DNA from: Parazoarcus communis
GTDB taxonomy: Bacteria > Pseudomonadota > Gammaproteobacteria > Burkholderiales > Rhodocyclaceae
DNA: 64,000 bases
NCBI RefSeq assembly: GCF_003111645.1
Contig: NZ_CP022187.1
Span: forward strand, 682,001 to 746,000
Direction: 5' to 3'
This document shows positions 44,960 to 55,413 of the stretch, piece by piece. Position 1 is the stretch's first letter; every line of letters starts with the position of its first letter. Below the pieces are notes generated by a model. It saw only the letters and a program-made list of their open reading frames with translations. It was not told where the DNA came from and searched no databases. The position numbers were made by a program, and so were the translations under genes.

Positions 44960-46147
44960 ATGGCTGCAGGCAAAACCGCGTTCGACTGGGCTGACCCCTT
45001 CTTTCTGGACGGCCAGCTGACCGAAACCGAACGTCTGGTGCGCGATGCTGCGCGCGCCTACTGCCAGGAAAAGCTGCTGCCGCGTGTGCAGGAAGCCTTC
45101 CGCCATGAGAAGACCGACCGCGAGATCTTCAACGAGATGGGCGAACTCGGCCTGCTCGGGCCGACCATCCCGGAGGAGTACGGTGGCGCCGGCATGAACT
45201 ACGTGTGCTACGGCCTGATTGCGCGTGAAGTCGAGCGTGTGGATTCCGGCTACCGCTCGATGATGAGCGTGCAGAGCTCGCTGGTGATGGTGCCGATCAA
45301 CGAATTCGGCAACGAAGCCACCAAGAAGAAGTATCTGCCCAAGCTCGCCACCGGCGAATGGGTGGGCTGCTTCGGCCTGACCGAGCCCAACCACGGCTCC
45401 GACCCCGGCAGCATGGTGACCCGTGCGCGCAAGGTCGACGGCGGCTATAGCCTGTCGGGCTCCAAGATGTGGATCACCAACAGCCCGATAGCGGACGTGT
45501 TCGTGGTGTGGGCCAAGGACGACGAAGGCCAGATCCGCGGCTTCGTGCTGGAGAAGGGCTGGAAAGGGCTGTCCGCACCCGCGATCCACGGCAAGGTCGG
45601 CCTGCGCGCCTCGATCACCGGTGAGATCGTCATGGACGAAGTGTTCTGCCCGGAAGAAAACGCCTTCCCGACGGTGCGCGGCCTCAAAGGCCCCTTCACC
45701 TGCCTGAACTCGGCGCGCTACGGCATCGCCTGGGGCGCACTCGGCGCGGCGGAAGCCTGCTACGAAACTGCGCGTCAATACACGATGGACCGCAATCAGT
45801 TCGGTCGTCCGCTTGCAGCCAACCAGCTGGTGCAGAAGAAGCTCGCCGACATGCTCACCGAGATCACGCTGGGTCTGCAGAGCTGCCTGCAGGTCGGTCG
45901 TCTGAAGGACGCTGGCAACGCACCGGTCGAGATCACCTCGATCATCAAGCGCAACAGCTGCGGCAAGTCGCTGGACATCGCCCGCATGGCGCGCGACATG
46001 CTTGGCGGCAACGGCATCTCGGACGAGTTCTGCGTAGCCCGCCACCTGGTGAACCTGGAAGTGGTGAACACCTACGAAGGCACGCACGACGTGCATGCGC
46101 TGATCCTCGGCCGCGCCATCACCGGCATCGCTGCGTTCAGCAACTGA
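44960..46147 (+). CDS. gcdH: Glutaryl-CoA dehydrogenase
   Basis: A 395-residue acyl-CoA dehydrogenase that oxidises and decarboxylates glutaryl-CoA to crotonyl-CoA. The catalytic glutamate E373 lies in TYEGTHD, the GcdH-type setting. Other marks: [14 protein letters not shown] and [17 protein letters not shown]. Start 44960 has a strong AAGGAG site. It is followed two bases on by the CoA-transferase and then by etfBA, which would accept its electrons. A generic acyl-CoA dehydrogenase is unlikely given the motif and neighbours. Confidence 0.94.
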   Translation: MAAGKTAFDWADPFFLDGQLTETERLVRDAARAYCQEKLLPRVQEAFRHEKTDREIFNEMGELGLLGPTIPEEYGGAGMNYVCYGLIAREVERVDSGYRSMMSVQSSLVMVPINEFGNEATKKKYLPKLATGEWVGCFGLTEPNHGSDPGSMVTRARKVDGGYSLSGSKMWITNSPIADVFVVWAKDDEGQIRGFVLEKGWKGLSAPAIHGKVGLRASITGEIVMDEVFCPEENAFPTVRGLKGPFTCLNSARYGIAWGALGAAEACYETARQYTMDRNQFGRPLAANQLVQKKLADMLTEITLGLQSCLQVGRLKDAGNAPVEITSIIKRNSCGKSLDIARMARDMLGGNGISDEFCVARHLVNLEVVNTYEGTHDVHALILGRAITGIAAFSN

Positions 46148-46148
46148 T

Positions 46149-47369
46149 ATGGGCGCCCTCTCGCACATTCGCGTTCTCGATCTGTCGCGCATTCTGGCCG
46201 GCCCCTGGGCCGGACAGATGCTGGCAGACCTGGGGGCAGACGTGATCAAGGTCGAACGCCCCGGTGCGGGTGACGATACCCGTAGCTGGGGGCCGCCGTA
46301 CCTCAAGGATGAGGCTGGTGAGAACACCTCGGTGGCGGCCTACTACCTGTGCGCCAACCGCAACAAGCGCTCGATCACCATCGACATCACCTGTGCCGAG
46401 GGACAGGCGCTGGTGAAGAAGCTTGCGGCCGAGTCCGACGTGGTCATCGAGAACTTCAAGCTTGGCGGTCTGGCGCAGTACGGGCTGGACTATGCATCAC
46501 TGAAGGTGGTCAATCCGCGTCTGGTGTATTGCTCCATCACCGGCTTCGGTCAGGATGGTCCTTACGCGCCGCGTGCGGGCTACGATTTCCTGATCCAGGG
46601 CCTTGGTGGTCTGATGAGCCTCACCGGGCATCCGGATGGCGAAGAGGGCGGCGGTCCGATGAAGGTCGGTGTGGCACTGACCGACATCCTCACCGGGCTG
46701 TATGCCACCAACGCGATTCAGGCTGCGCTGGCCTGGCGTGAGCGGAGCGGCGAAGGTCAGTTCATCGACATGGCCCTGCTCGATGTGCAGGTGGCCTGCC
46801 TTGCCAATCAGGCGATGAATTACCTGACCACCGGCAACAATCCGAAGCGGCTCGGCAATGCGCATCCGAACATCGTGCCCTATCAGGATTTTCCGACTGC
46901 GGATGGCTACATGATTCTCGCCATCGGCAATGACGGGCAGTTTGCGCGTTTCTGCGCCGAGGCCGGTCAGCCCGAGCTTGCTGCAGATGCACGGTATGCG
47001 ACCAACAGGGCGCGTGTCGAGAATCGCGCAAGCCTGATTCCAGCGCTCAAGCGCCTGACCATCGAGCGCAGCACGGCCGACTGGATTGCGGCACTGGAGG
47101 CAAAAGCGGTACCCTGCGGACCGATCAACACCCTTGCGGACGTGTTTGCAGATCCTCAGGTGCAGGCGCGTGGGCTCAAGGTTGACATGCCGCACCCGGT
47201 CGCCGGGTCGGTTTCGCTGGTGGCAAATCCGATGCGCTTTTCGGCAACGCCGGTCGAGTACCGCTCGGCGCCGCCCGCACTCGGTGAGCATACCGGGCAG
47301 ATCCTGCAGGAAACACTTGGACTGAGTGGCGCCGAAATCGACGGCTTGCGGAGTGCCGGCGTCATCTGA
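46149..47369 (+). CDS. gcdG: CaiB/BaiF-family CoA-transferase (glutarate CoA-transferase)
   Basis: A 406-residue class III CoA-transferase: VLDLSRILAGPWAGQMLADLGADVIKVERPG at the N-terminus is typical, and the aspartate nucleophile falls in the family position near residue 170 (GVALTDILTG). It begins one base after the gcdH stop. With gcdH it should activate glutarate using succinyl-CoA or a similar donor (GcdG/SUGCT type). Confidence 0.88.
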   Translation: MGALSHIRVLDLSRILAGPWAGQMLADLGADVIKVERPGAGDDTRSWGPPYLKDEAGENTSVAAYYLCANRNKRSITIDITCAEGQALVKKLAAESDVVIENFKLGGLAQYGLDYASLKVVNPRLVYCSITGFGQDGPYAPRAGYDFLIQGLGGLMSLTGHPDGEEGGGPMKVGVALTDILTGLYATNAIQAALAWRERSGEGQFIDMALLDVQVACLANQAMNYLTTGNNPKRLGNAHPNIVPYQDFPTADGYMILAIGNDGQFARFCAEAGQPELAADARYATNRARVENRASLIPALKRLTIERSTADWIAALEAKAVPCGPINTLADVFADPQVQARGLKVDMPHPVAGSVSLVANPMRFSATPVEYRSAPPALGEHTGQILQETLGLSGAEIDGLRSAGVI

Positions 47370-47492
47370 ATGCGACCGCAACGGTCTTGCTGGTCATTGC
47401 TTAACGGTCGAGCTGGCGCAGTGGGCTTTGCCTGTCTGCGCCAGATCATTTTGTGCGAAGACCCGTTCAAACAAGAACGATGGAGATTGAGT

Positions 47493-48242
47493 ATGAAGAT
47501 TCTGGTCCCGGTCAAACGCGTTGTTGATTACAACGTGAAGGTCCGCGTCAAGGCGGACGGCAGCGGTGTGGACATCGCCAACGTCAAGATGAGCATGAAC
47601 CCGTTCGACGAGATCGCGGTTGAAGAGGCGGTGCGTCTGAAGGAAGCGGGCGTGGCCACCGAGGTGGTGGCGGTATCGTGCGGCGTGACCGCCTGCCAGG
47701 AGACGCTGCGCGCAGCGATGGCGATCGGGGCGGACCGCGGCATTCTGGTCGAGACCGATGTCGAGCTGCAGCCGCTGGCCGTGGCCAAGCTGCTCAAGGC
47801 GGTGTGCGACAAGGAAGGCCCGACGCTGGTGATCTGCGGCAAGCAGGCGATCGACGACGACGCCAACCAGACCGGCCAGATGCTGGCCGCGCTCAACGGC
47901 TGGCCGCAGGCGACCTTCGCCTCCAAGCTGACCCTGGCCGACGGCAAGGCCAGCGTGATGCGTGAAATCGACGGCGGTCTGGAGACCCTGGCGATCTCGC
48001 TGCCGGCGGTGGTGACCACCGACCTGCGCCTGAACGAACCGCGCTACGCCACGCTGCCCAACATCATGAAGGCGAAGAAGAAGCCGCTCGAGACGGTGAA
48101 GCCGGACGCGCTCGGCGTCGACGTCGCCCCGCGCCTGACCACGCTCAAGGTCTCCGAGCCGCCCAAGCGCAGCGCCGGTGTGCGCGTGGCCGACGTGGCC
48201 CAGCTGGTCGAGAAACTCAAGAACGAAGCGAAGGTGATCTGA
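47493..48242 (+). CDS. etfB: Electron transfer flavoprotein beta subunit
   Basis: A 249-residue EtfB starting [19 protein letters not shown] with the ETF beta signature ([23 protein letters not shown] region). It binds AMP and, with EtfA, accepts electrons from acyl-CoA dehydrogenases. It is 123 bases downstream of the CoA-transferase and 1 base from etfA. Confidence 0.96.
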   Translation: MKILVPVKRVVDYNVKVRVKADGSGVDIANVKMSMNPFDEIAVEEAVRLKEAGVATEVVAVSCGVTACQETLRAAMAIGADRGILVETDVELQPLAVAKLLKAVCDKEGPTLVICGKQAIDDDANQTGQMLAALNGWPQATFASKLTLADGKASVMREIDGGLETLAISLPAVVTTDLRLNEPRYATLPNIMKAKKKPLETVKPDALGVDVAPRLTTLKVSEPPKRSAGVRVADVAQLVEKLKNEAKVI

Positions 48243-48243
48243 C

Positions 48244-49173
48244 ATGTCCATTCTTGTAATTGCCGAACACGACAATCAGGCCATCAAGGCAGCCACCCTC
48301 AACACCGTCACTGCCGCCGCAGCGCTCGGCAGCGACGTGCATGTGCTGGTCGCCGGCAGTGCCTGCGGCGCAGCGGCCGAAGCCGCGGCGAAGATCGCCG
48401 GTGTGGCCAAGGTGCTGGTGGCCGATGCCGCTCACCTCGAAGCGCAGACCGCCGAGAACGTTGCCGAACTGGTGAAGGGTCTGGCTTCGGGTTACAGCCA
48501 CATCCTGGTTCCGGCCAGCAGCGCGGGCAAGAACATGCTGCCGCGCGTGGCAGCACAGCTGGACGTGGCCCAGATCAGCGACATCGTCGCCATCGAAGAC
48601 GCCGACACCTTCGTGCGCCCGATCTACGCCGGCAACGCGCTGGCCACGGTCAAGAGTGCGGACGCGATCAAGCTCATCACCGTGCGCACCACCGCGTTTG
48701 AAGCGGCGGGCGAGGGCGGTGCGGCCGCCATCGAAGCCGTCACCGCGCCGGCCGACCTCGGCATGGCCACGCTGGTGAGCCGCGAGATCGTCAAGAGCGC
48801 CCGTCCGGAACTGGGCGCGGCCAAGGTGATCGTCTCCGGTGGTCGCGGTGTGGGCAGCGGCGAGAACTACCACGCCATGCTCGAGCCACTGGCCGACAAG
48901 CTCGGTGCCGCCCTCGGCGCGAGCCGTGCCGCGGTCGACGCCGGCTACGTGCCCAACGACTACCAGGTCGGCCAGACCGGCAAGATCGTCGCCCCGCAGC
49001 TCTATATCGCGGTGGGCATCTCGGGTGCGATCCAGCACCTGGCTGGGATGAAGGACTCCAAGGTGATCGTGGCGATCAACAAGGATCCGGAAGCGCCGAT
49101 CTTCCAGGTGGCCGACTACGGTCTGGTGGGCGATCTGTTCAGCGTCATTCCCGAACTGACGAAGGCCGTCTAA
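48244..49173 (+). CDS. etfA: Electron transfer flavoprotein alpha subunit
   Basis: A 309-residue EtfA with the C-terminal FAD-binding stretch [12 protein letters not shown] and [16 protein letters not shown]. It forms the FAD-carrying half of ETF and passes electrons to the ETF:quinone oxidoreductase. It is the last gene of the glutarate operon and is followed by a strong terminator. Confidence 0.97.
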   Translation: MSILVIAEHDNQAIKAATLNTVTAAAALGSDVHVLVAGSACGAAAEAAAKIAGVAKVLVADAAHLEAQTAENVAELVKGLASGYSHILVPASSAGKNMLPRVAAQLDVAQISDIVAIEDADTFVRPIYAGNALATVKSADAIKLITVRTTAFEAAGEGGAAAIEAVTAPADLGMATLVSREIVKSARPELGAAKVIVSGGRGVGSGENYHAMLEPLADKLGAALGASRAAVDAGYVPNDYQVGQTGKIVAPQLYIAVGISGAIQHLAGMKDSKVIVAINKDPEAPIFQVADYGLVGDLFSVIPELTKAV

Positions 49174-49235
49174 GCGGCTTCAACCCCCTTCGGCGGGCAA
49201 GCCTCCCTCCCTCTCCCGCTTGTCCGCTGTGTTTC

Positions 49236-49280
49236 GCGTCTGCCCTGACCGGTTTCCGGTCGGTGCAGACGCGTTTTTTT
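49236..49280 (+). terminator. Rho-independent terminator after etfBA
   Basis: A long stem GCGTCTGC...GACCGG / CCGGTC...GCAGACGC with a TTT loop is followed by seven T residues. It ends the gcdH-gcdG-etfBA transcript. Confidence 0.92.
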
Positions 49281-49531
49281 GTTCACGGGACGGATGCGAA
49301 ATCGCTGAAACATCAGAATGGAGTAATGGCGCTCGGTTTGTGCATGTCGTGGTCCGGTTGCGGCATTTGACGGCTGATCAGCCTGCGGCTGCGAGTGCGA
49401 ACGCTTCGCGCTGCGATGCGCGGACGGTGTTCGACGGGGTCGTTGCAGCTGTCGTGAGTGCACGGGATGCCATTTTTCTGATGTTCTCCCGCTGCGGATC
49501 TCCACAGGCGCGCGGCTGAGTGCTTTAACGT
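49281..49531. other. Intergenic region upstream of the chemoreceptor
   Basis: About 250 bases with no convincing gene on either strand. Short frames lack ribosome binding sites. Apart from the terminator before it and the promoter after it, I see nothing. Confidence 0.5.
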
Positions 49532-49558
49532 TAAAGTTACGTCCCACGTGGTCGTTAG
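49532..49558 (+). promoter_or_regulatory. Candidate sigma-28 (FliA) promoter for the chemoreceptor
   Basis: TAAAG at 49532-49536, a 14-base spacer, and GTCGTTAG at 49551-49558, compared with the FliA consensus TAAAG-N14-GCCGATAA (5 of 8 match in the -10 part). The chemoreceptor starts 42 bases later. The spacing is right but the -10 is imperfect. Confidence 0.45.
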
Positions 49559-49600
49559 CAGACTACGCGAAAAATAACAGAGCACTCAGGAGACCAGATT

Positions 49601-51622
49601 ATGCAGTTCCTCTTTGCGCCGGCCGTGCGCATGATGAACAGTTTGCGCTTTGCGACGCGCTTCATTCTCATCGGCGCTGCCGGGGGCATTCTCGTTGCCG
49701 GCTTGATGTTCCAGTTCCTGCAGTCAGTTGGCGAAAGGCTGCGGACGACGGTGGCGGAGCAAACGGGCGTGGAGCACGTCGTTGCCCTGCGCGAGACCAG
49801 CCAGCTGCTGGATCAGCACCTGCTGGCCTCATCACTGTTCTCTCTCGGCGAGTCTGCCTCGGAGAAGGATGCTGCTGCCTTGCGCGAGCGCATCGGCGTC
49901 GCGCTTTCCGCTGCGCGCAAGACCGGACTCGAAGGTGCAGGGCCGGATCTTGAGCAAGCGTGGCTGGCGCTCGAAAAGGAGTGGGACGTCTTCAAGTCGG
50001 TGATCGGTGCTTCGTCCACGCCGGAGATCCGCGAACTGCACCAGCGTTTCGGTGACCGACTTGCCGCCCAGGCGCGCCTGATTGCTGATCATGCGGGCTT
50101 GCCGCTCGACCCTGAGGTCGATACGAATTACCTCTACGACACCCTCGTCAACCGTCTGCCGCAACTCTTCGACGCGCTTGGACAGATCCGCCTCAAGGCC
50201 TCGAGCATTGCCAGCATTCAGATGATCGATGCTGCTGATATCGGGCGCCTGGAACGCCTGACCGCCGATGCCATTGCACAGCTCGCCCGCATTCGCGAGA
50301 ACACCGAGAAGATCGGCAAGGCGGCGCCCGCGTTCAAGCCGGCGCTGGACAAGGGCCTGGACGACATCCAGGCGGGGCTCGACCGCATGCGACGTGTGAT
50401 CGACGGGAGCCTCGTCAACGTTGCCGACATCAACATCCCGGTGGCAGAGGCACTGAGCAAGACCGATGCGCCCCGTCAGGCTGCGGCGGATCTCGAGAAA
50501 ACCGTTATCGCTGCGCTCACGGAGCGCCTCGCGGAGCGGGCCGGCGCGCTCTCGGATCAACGCTCGGTCAATCTGGGTCTTGTTGCACTCGGGCTCGCGC
50601 TTGCCGGATATCTGTCGATGGGCTCCTATCTCAGCCTGCAACAGGGGACCGCGCACCTGCTTGAAGGCGGACGGCGCCTTGCTGACGGCGAGCTTGCCTA
50701 TCGGATCGACGTCGGCAGCCGGGATGAGTTTGCGGATATCGCCGACAGCTTCAACCGCATGGCAGGGTCCTTCGGCGAAGTGATCAATACGCTGAAATCG
50801 AGCGCCGACAACCTGAGCAGGACGGCCGGCGCAATGAATGAGGCGACGCGTCAGGTTGCCGGCGGATCGGCCGAGCAAAGTCGCCTGACCCAGGAAACGG
50901 CGAGCTCGGCCAACGCGATGTCGGACAGCATCGGCGAGGTGGCGAGCAACGCCGGCGAGGTGGATCAGATTGCGCGCGACGGACGCACCAAGACCGACGA
51001 GGGTTACAAGGGGCTCACCCGGATGCAGGGTGAGATCGGCATCGTGCGCACGGCGGTGGAGCAGATTACGTCATCGGTGTCGGAGTTCGTGCGCACCACG
51101 CTCGAAATTCGCGGCATGACGGGGCAGGTTCGCGATATCGCCGAACAGACCAATCTGCTCGCGCTCAACGCTGCAATCGAGGCCGCACGTGCCGGAGAGC
51201 AGGGCCGGGGATTTGCGGTGGTGGCCGACGAGGTACGCAAGCTGGCGGAGAAGTCGGCCAGCTCCGCGAGCGAGATCGACCGTCTGACTCAGGCGATCAA
51301 CAGCCGGTCCAACGATGTCAGCGGTGCCATCCAGCGCGGGCAGGAGTCTCTGGCTGCCAGCGAGGGATTCCTGCAAGCCGTTTCGAGCCAGCTATCGTCG
51401 GCGAGCGAGTCGGTGGCGAAGACATCGGAGGGCGTGGACCTGATTACGGCTGCGATGCGTACCCAGGCCGATTCGGTGCGCAGCATCAGCGGCTACGTCG
51501 CGCGGATTGCCGACATGGCCGGGCAGAACGACGCTGCGGTGGCCAGTGCCGCGAGCGAGGCCGAGCGCCTGGAGCGGATGTCGGCCGAGCTGCGTAACCT
51601 GATCGCGCGCTTCAGGGTCTGA
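49601..51622 (+). CDS. Methyl-accepting chemotaxis protein
   Basis: A 673-residue receptor. It has a transmembrane helix at about 20-42, a periplasmic sensor of about 280 residues (helical, no named fold recognised), a second helix at about 325-345, HAMP (about 345-400) and a long cytoplasmic MCP signalling domain with the conserved hairpin tip [20 protein letters not shown]. There is no C-terminal pentapeptide tether (it ends LIARFRV). Start 49601 follows CAGGAGACC. The ligand is unknown. Confidence 0.93.
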   Translation: MQFLFAPAVRMMNSLRFATRFILIGAAGGILVAGLMFQFLQSVGERLRTTVAEQTGVEHVVALRETSQLLDQHLLASSLFSLGESASEKDAAALRERIGVALSAARKTGLEGAGPDLEQAWLALEKEWDVFKSVIGASSTPEIRELHQRFGDRLAAQARLIADHAGLPLDPEVDTNYLYDTLVNRLPQLFDALGQIRLKASSIASIQMIDAADIGRLERLTADAIAQLARIRENTEKIGKAAPAFKPALDKGLDDIQAGLDRMRRVIDGSLVNVADINIPVAEALSKTDAPRQAAADLEKTVIAALTERLAERAGALSDQRSVNLGLVALGLALAGYLSMGSYLSLQQGTAHLLEGGRRLADGELAYRIDVGSRDEFADIADSFNRMAGSFGEVINTLKSSADNLSRTAGAMNEATRQVAGGSAEQSRLTQETASSANAMSDSIGEVASNAGEVDQIARDGRTKTDEGYKGLTRMQGEIGIVRTAVEQITSSVSEFVRTTLEIRGMTGQVRDIAEQTNLLALNAAIEAARAGEQGRGFAVVADEVRKLAEKSASSASEIDRLTQAINSRSNDVSGAIQRGQESLAASEGFLQAVSSQLSSASESVAKTSEGVDLITAAMRTQADSVRSISGYVARIADMAGQNDAAVASAASEAERLERMSAELRNLIARFRV

Positions 51623-51643
51623 TGCAGGGTCAGCCTCGCGGGT

Positions 51644-52279
51644 TCAGATCAGGTCGAGGGCCATTGCCAGGTAGTCGAAGAAGACGCTGTAGAGCACGAT
51701 TGGCAGTGGCAAGCCCGCCAGCAGTCCCAGCACGTAATGACCCAGTCCCACGCCCGACAGCGCCAGCGCGTAGTTCAGCGCAGGTGCAGTCTGGAACAGG
51801 GTGCGCAGCAGGAACTGGCTGCGGATGGGTTGTTTATCGAGACGCGTCAGCAGGCTGCGTGCGAGACGGTTGTCGATCTTGCGCAGGGCGCTGCCGCCCA
51901 AGCACCGGATGAGCACGAAAACGAGGGTGCAGGAGAGGACGGCTGCGACATAGGTAACGGCGGCGCCCCAGACCTGACCAAGCGACAGCACCGCGGCAGC
52001 GAGAAAGATCCAGCCCGGAATCTGAATCAGGTTGCCGAGCGCAAACAGCAGCACGAATGTTGCCGTGCCGCTTATCAGATGGCTCTCGAATTGCGCGCGG
52101 ATGACATCCAGCCCGAAGTGTTCGCGAATGCCGGTGATGTGCACAACGAGCAGGATCGTGGCGGTGAAGCTCAGCACGGCCAGCAGGCGGGCATGGCGTT
52201 TCAGCCATTGCATCGCGCCGTGAGCATGTGTGACCAGCGTGTGGGGTTCGGGAAGCGGTGCGCTGCCACGGCTGTTCAT
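51644..52279 (-). CDS. VTT-domain (DedA/TVP38-like) membrane protein
   Basis: A 211-residue protein with about five hydrophobic segments and the VTT core pattern: GNLIQIPGWIFLAAAVLSLG, a SCTLVFVLIRCLGGSALRKI stretch and FQTAPALNYALALSGV. The N-terminal 30 residues are cytoplasmic and basic. Four bases separate it from the upstream bufC stop, so it is the last gene of the bufferin operon. VTT proteins are lipid scramblase or membrane-homeostasis factors; a role in metal or bufferin handling is only suggested by position. Confidence 0.82.
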   Translation of the reverse strand: MNSRGSAPLPEPHTLVTHAHGAMQWLKRHARLLAVLSFTATILLVVHITGIREHFGLDVIRAQFESHLISGTATFVLLFALGNLIQIPGWIFLAAAVLSLGQVWGAAVTYVAAVLSCTLVFVLIRCLGGSALRKIDNRLARSLLTRLDKQPIRSQFLLRTLFQTAPALNYALALSGVGLGHYVLGLLAGLPLPIVLYSVFFDYLAMALDLI

Positions 52280-52283
52280 TTCG

Positions 52284-53114
52284 TCACCGCTCAGTCATCC
52301 GCCGAGGCATTGTCACCGCTTCGCCTGTGGCAACAGCGCTGATCAGTCCCTCGCTCAGCCAGCGTTGCAACCAGGGGCCAATGAAGCCGGCCGCATCCGG
52401 ATGGCGTTCGGCGAGCATGCTGCAACTCATCGCATAGCCATTGCCCGCGAGCAGCATGTCGAGCATGAAGTGCTCGGCTGCAGACAGCGAGCGGAAGCTG
52501 CTTTGTTTGTCATGGCGCCAGAACAGACAGGGCAATGCGTGTGGCAGGGCGCGGGCGGGCGGCGGTGTGCGCTGCTGGTCGAGGGCATGCCACACCTCGA
52601 TCGTGTTCCACGCAAATGTGGCAAGCGCGGTGCCGGGCGTGAAAATGAATTTCGCGTGCTCCCAGTCAGTGTCAGAGAGTTGCGTCAGCGGCGTCAGCGC
52701 GTCGGGCTGCAGGCGCGGGCGGTCGGGCGCATCGAAAGCGTCATGGAGCAGCCAGTCCATTCGCGCCAGTTCGCTCACTTCCGGATCGGCCGGCATCGAG
52801 CCCGCCAGGTCATCCGGAAAGCGGTGACCATAGTCGCGCAGGTTCGGGCTGAGCGACGGTGTCCGCTCGATGTAGCGCTCCGCCTCCCGTCCGAACTCGT
52901 CGTCGCCGAGATACATCCAGGTGCGTTCGAACACCGTTCCGAGTGCATCGCGCAGCCGTGCGCGATAGGCGCGATGATAGACCGCCAGCCTTGCATCCCG
53001 CGCGAGGCCGAAACTGCCATCGAGCAGGGGCAGCACGGGCGCCGTGTCCTTGCTGGTGTCGAGAATGTAGGCCTTCAGCCTGGCCTGGGTTTCCGCAAGG
53101 CTCATGTCGGACAT
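52284..53114 (-). CDS. bufC: BufC/HvfC-family peptide-modification chaperone (DUF2063)
   Basis: A 276-residue protein. The N-terminal DUF2063 domain (residues about 5-95: [28 protein letters not shown]) is followed by a C-terminal domain with [18 protein letters not shown]. In bufferin biosynthesis this partner forms a complex with the MNIO enzyme BufB and delivers the precursor. It starts inside the end of bufB (13-base overlap), so they are coupled. The start ATG 53112-53114 ([10 protein letters not shown]) is chosen for the overlap. Confidence 0.88.
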   Translation of the reverse strand: MSDMSLAETQARLKAYILDTSKDTAPVLPLLDGSFGLARDARLAVYHRAYRARLRDALGTVFERTWMYLGDDEFGREAERYIERTPSLSPNLRDYGHRFPDDLAGSMPADPEVSELARMDWLLHDAFDAPDRPRLQPDALTPLTQLSDTDWEHAKFIFTPGTALATFAWNTIEVWHALDQQRTPPPARALPHALPCLFWRHDKQSSFRSLSAAEHFMLDMLLAGNGYAMSCSMLAERHPDAAGFIGPWLQRWLSEGLISAVATGEAVTMPRRMTER

Positions 53115-54001
53115 GGTGCGGGCTCCGGCGTGCTTGCGTCCGGCCTGCGGGCGCATGAGGCCGCAATGCGGCGCACGTGCGAAAGTTCCGTCAGCAAGTC
53201 TGGCAGCGGCGGAATGTCGTCGTCGCGTTCGATCATGCTGCTGACCGCACCGAATCGTCGCCATGCGGCTGCATAGAGATCGAAAACGGGATCGATGATC
53301 GCCGCGTCATGGGTGTCGATGATGAACCCGTCGACGTTCGAATGTCCGGCAAGATGGATCTGCTGCACCCGGTGGGCGGGCACCCCGTTGATGAACTGCA
53401 TGGGGTCGAAACCGTGATTCACGCTGCTGACGTAGATGTTGTTCACGTCGAGCAGGAGGTGGCAGTCTGCCTCGTTGGCGATGGCGGTGAGAAACGCCCA
53501 TTCGCTCATCGATGAGTCTGCATAGCTGAGATAGCTGGAGACGTTCTCGATCACCATTCTGCGTTCGAGCATGTCCTGTACCTGGCGGATACGCGTGACG
53601 ACGTGCCGGATCGCCTCTTCGGTGTAGGGGAGCGGGTAGAGGTCGTGCAGGTTCACACCGTGCGCGCCTGTCCAGCACAGATGATCCGAAATCCATGCCG
53701 GCTCGATGCGTCTGGCAAGCGCCTTCAGGTCGCTCAGATATTGCCGGTTCAAGGGCTCTGTCGAGCCAATCGACATCGATACGCCATGCATCACCAGCGG
53801 ATAGTCACGACGGATCGCGTCGAGCATGGCAAGCGGCTTTCCGCCTTGCACCATGTAGTTCTCGGAGATGATCTCCAGCCAGTCGACGGCCTGCGGTGCG
53901 CTGAGGAATTCGGCGTAATGCACCGGGCGCAAGCCCAGCCCAAAACCCAGCGTGGGGACGCGCCGGTCTGTCTCAAGGGCAGGCAGCGACTGCGTGTTCA
54001 T
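53102..54001 (-). CDS. bufB: MNIO-type RiPP maturase BufB (DUF692)
   Basis: A 299-residue TIM-barrel multinuclear non-heme iron-dependent oxidase. Metal and active-site motifs of DUF692 are present: [47 protein letters not shown] and QIHLAGH. In bufferin pathways it modifies precursor cysteines to thiooxazole. The next upstream gene is the bufferin precursor, 76 bases away. The start at 53999-54001 is chosen; ATG 54026-54028 (MHEPTGD) is a longer alternative. Confidence 0.92.
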   Translation of the reverse strand: MNTQSLPALETDRRVPTLGFGLGLRPVHYAEFLSAPQAVDWLEIISENYMVQGGKPLAMLDAIRRDYPLVMHGVSMSIGSTEPLNRQYLSDLKALARRIEPAWISDHLCWTGAHGVNLHDLYPLPYTEEAIRHVVTRIRQVQDMLERRMVIENVSSYLSYADSSMSEWAFLTAIANEADCHLLLDVNNIYVSSVNHGFDPMQFINGVPAHRVQQIHLAGHSNVDGFIIDTHDAAIIDPVFDLYAAAWRRFGAVSSMIERDDDIPPLPDLLTELSHVRRIAASCARRPDASTPEPAPCPT

Positions 54002-54077
54002 TTTCTGATCACCTGTGGGTTCGTGCATGGCGTCGGGTGTCAGGGGGCGTGTCATCCCCCTGGCACCCGGGCGGGCA

Positions 54078-54362
54078 TTACTTGATGTCGCCAATCGTGC
54101 CCTTGGCGTCCAGGCACTCTGCGGCCTTCATGCCCTTGAACCCGTGCCCCTTGCACGAATTCATGCCCTTGCAATCGTGCTGGGCTGTCTTGCAGTCTGC
54201 CTGGCCCTTGCATGCGTTGATGCCGTAGCAATGCACAGTGTCGTTCGCTGCAATCGCTGCACCGCTTGAGCCTGCCGGTGCGTCGGCGGCAAATGCGACG
54301 GAGGATGCGGCAAAGGCTGCGGCCATGGCTGCCATGCGGGCGCCGTTGATCATGTTGGACAT
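54078..54362 (-). CDS. bufA: Bufferin-type periplasmic metallophore precursor (DUF2282-like)
   Basis: A 94-residue secreted precursor. Signal peptide to about residue 26 (VAFAADA), then a Cys-rich mature part with six cysteines in [13 protein letters not shown] and [11 protein letters not shown] plus a last AAEC. Tandem C-K-G and paired glycines are typical of bufferin precursors of the BufA2-like kind. It is the first gene of the bufABC-VTT operon, and the modified peptide is expected to bind Cu(I) or another metal in the periplasm. Confidence 0.9.
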   Translation of the reverse strand: MSNMINGARMAAMAAAFAASSVAFAADAPAGSSGAAIAANDTVHCYGINACKGQADCKTAQHDCKGMNSCKGHGFKGMKAAECLDAKGTIGDIK

Positions 54363-54606
54363 AGGTGTCTCCTCGGTATCGATTGGATTTGAATGGCCCC
54401 GGAACTCAGCGCTTCCTGGCTGAAATCGGCCGGGCACTGATTGGTCGACAGTCGGGGGCGAAACCTTACGGGCGATGCCGAAAAAAACCTCCGCCGCACG
54501 TTCTGGCTGTGGTCGTCAATGCGCCAATCGCGAGACATACATGAGCGGGAAGGGGGGACGGATGGCTGAGCGGGTTCGCAAGGAAACCGCCCATGCATCC
54601 GTCCGT

Positions 54607-54632
54607 GGCTGTTCCGCAAGCCTGGAACAGCC
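54607..54632 (-). terminator. Perfect hairpin after the carboxylesterase gene
   Basis: A 9-bp perfect stem GGCTGTTCC / GGAACAGCC with an 8-base loop starts 12 bases beyond the esterase stop on the minus strand. There is no U-tract, so termination is uncertain. The rest of the 282-base gap between the esterase and bufA holds no gene I can support and probably the bufA promoter. Confidence 0.4.
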
Positions 54633-54644
54633 CAGGGAAAACCG

Positions 54645-55364
54645 TCAGCGCGCAGCCATGCCAGCGAATGGAAGCGTGTGCAGCCACGCCTGAATGTCCT
54701 GCAACTCGTCCATGGTTACGGTGTGATCGGCAGGGTAGTCGTGCCACGCGACTGCGAGACGGTGGCTGCGCAGCAGGTCGCAGGACTTGCGCCCGAAATC
54801 GCAGGGGATCACGTTGTCGTCGCGGCCATGGGCCATGAACACCGGTGTGCTCCGGCTGGCCTCCTCAAGTTCGTCGGCCAGCGTATCGGCCAAGGGGACG
54901 TAGGTGGACAAGGCCATGATGCCGGCGAGCGGTGACTTGCGGCGCAGACCGACATGCAGCGCAATGGCGCCGCCTTGCGAAAATCCGGCGAGCACAATGT
55001 TGCTGTCCGGGACACCACGGGCGTTCTCGCGCGCAATGAGCGCTTCGATCTGGGCCGCCGATTCGTGCACGCCCCTGGGGTCTTCGCGGCGCTGAGAAAA
55101 GTCCGCCGACACGATGTCATACCAGGCTCGCATCACGTACCCGCCATTGATCGTCACCGGTCGCGGTGGCGCGTGCGGAAACACGAAACGGATGGCGGGC
55201 AGGTCGTGGAGGTCGAGCGCGCCGACGACGGGTTCGAAGTCATGTCCATCGGCACCGAGTCCGTGGAGCCAGATGACCGTAGTGACCGGGTTCGGGCCGG
55301 TTTCGATTTCGACTGCAGGTAGCAGGGGTACTTGCCCCGAGGGGCTCGGTGGTACGGCGTTCAT
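54645..55364 (-). CDS. Phospholipase/carboxylesterase (alpha/beta hydrolase)
   Basis: A 239-residue hydrolase with the family triad: nucleophile Ser in GFSQGG, Asp in AHGRDDNVIP and His in YPADHTV, and LHGLGADGHDF for the oxyanion region. It hydrolyses short-chain esters or acts as a lysophospholipase or acyl-protein thioesterase (APT1-like). No signal peptide. The direct neighbours are the bufferin genes (co-directional) and a secreted protein; it is probably independent. Confidence 0.9.
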   Translation of the reverse strand: MNAVPPSPSGQVPLLPAVEIETGPNPVTTVIWLHGLGADGHDFEPVVGALDLHDLPAIRFVFPHAPPRPVTINGGYVMRAWYDIVSADFSQRREDPRGVHESAAQIEALIARENARGVPDSNIVLAGFSQGGAIALHVGLRRKSPLAGIMALSTYVPLADTLADELEEASRSTPVFMAHGRDDNVIPCDFGRKSCDLLRSHRLAVAWHDYPADHTVTMDELQDIQAWLHTLPFAGMAAR

Positions 55365-55413
55365 TGCCTTGCTCCAGTTGAGATTACGGTGTCAGGCCGT
55401 GTCGAGGAAGTGC

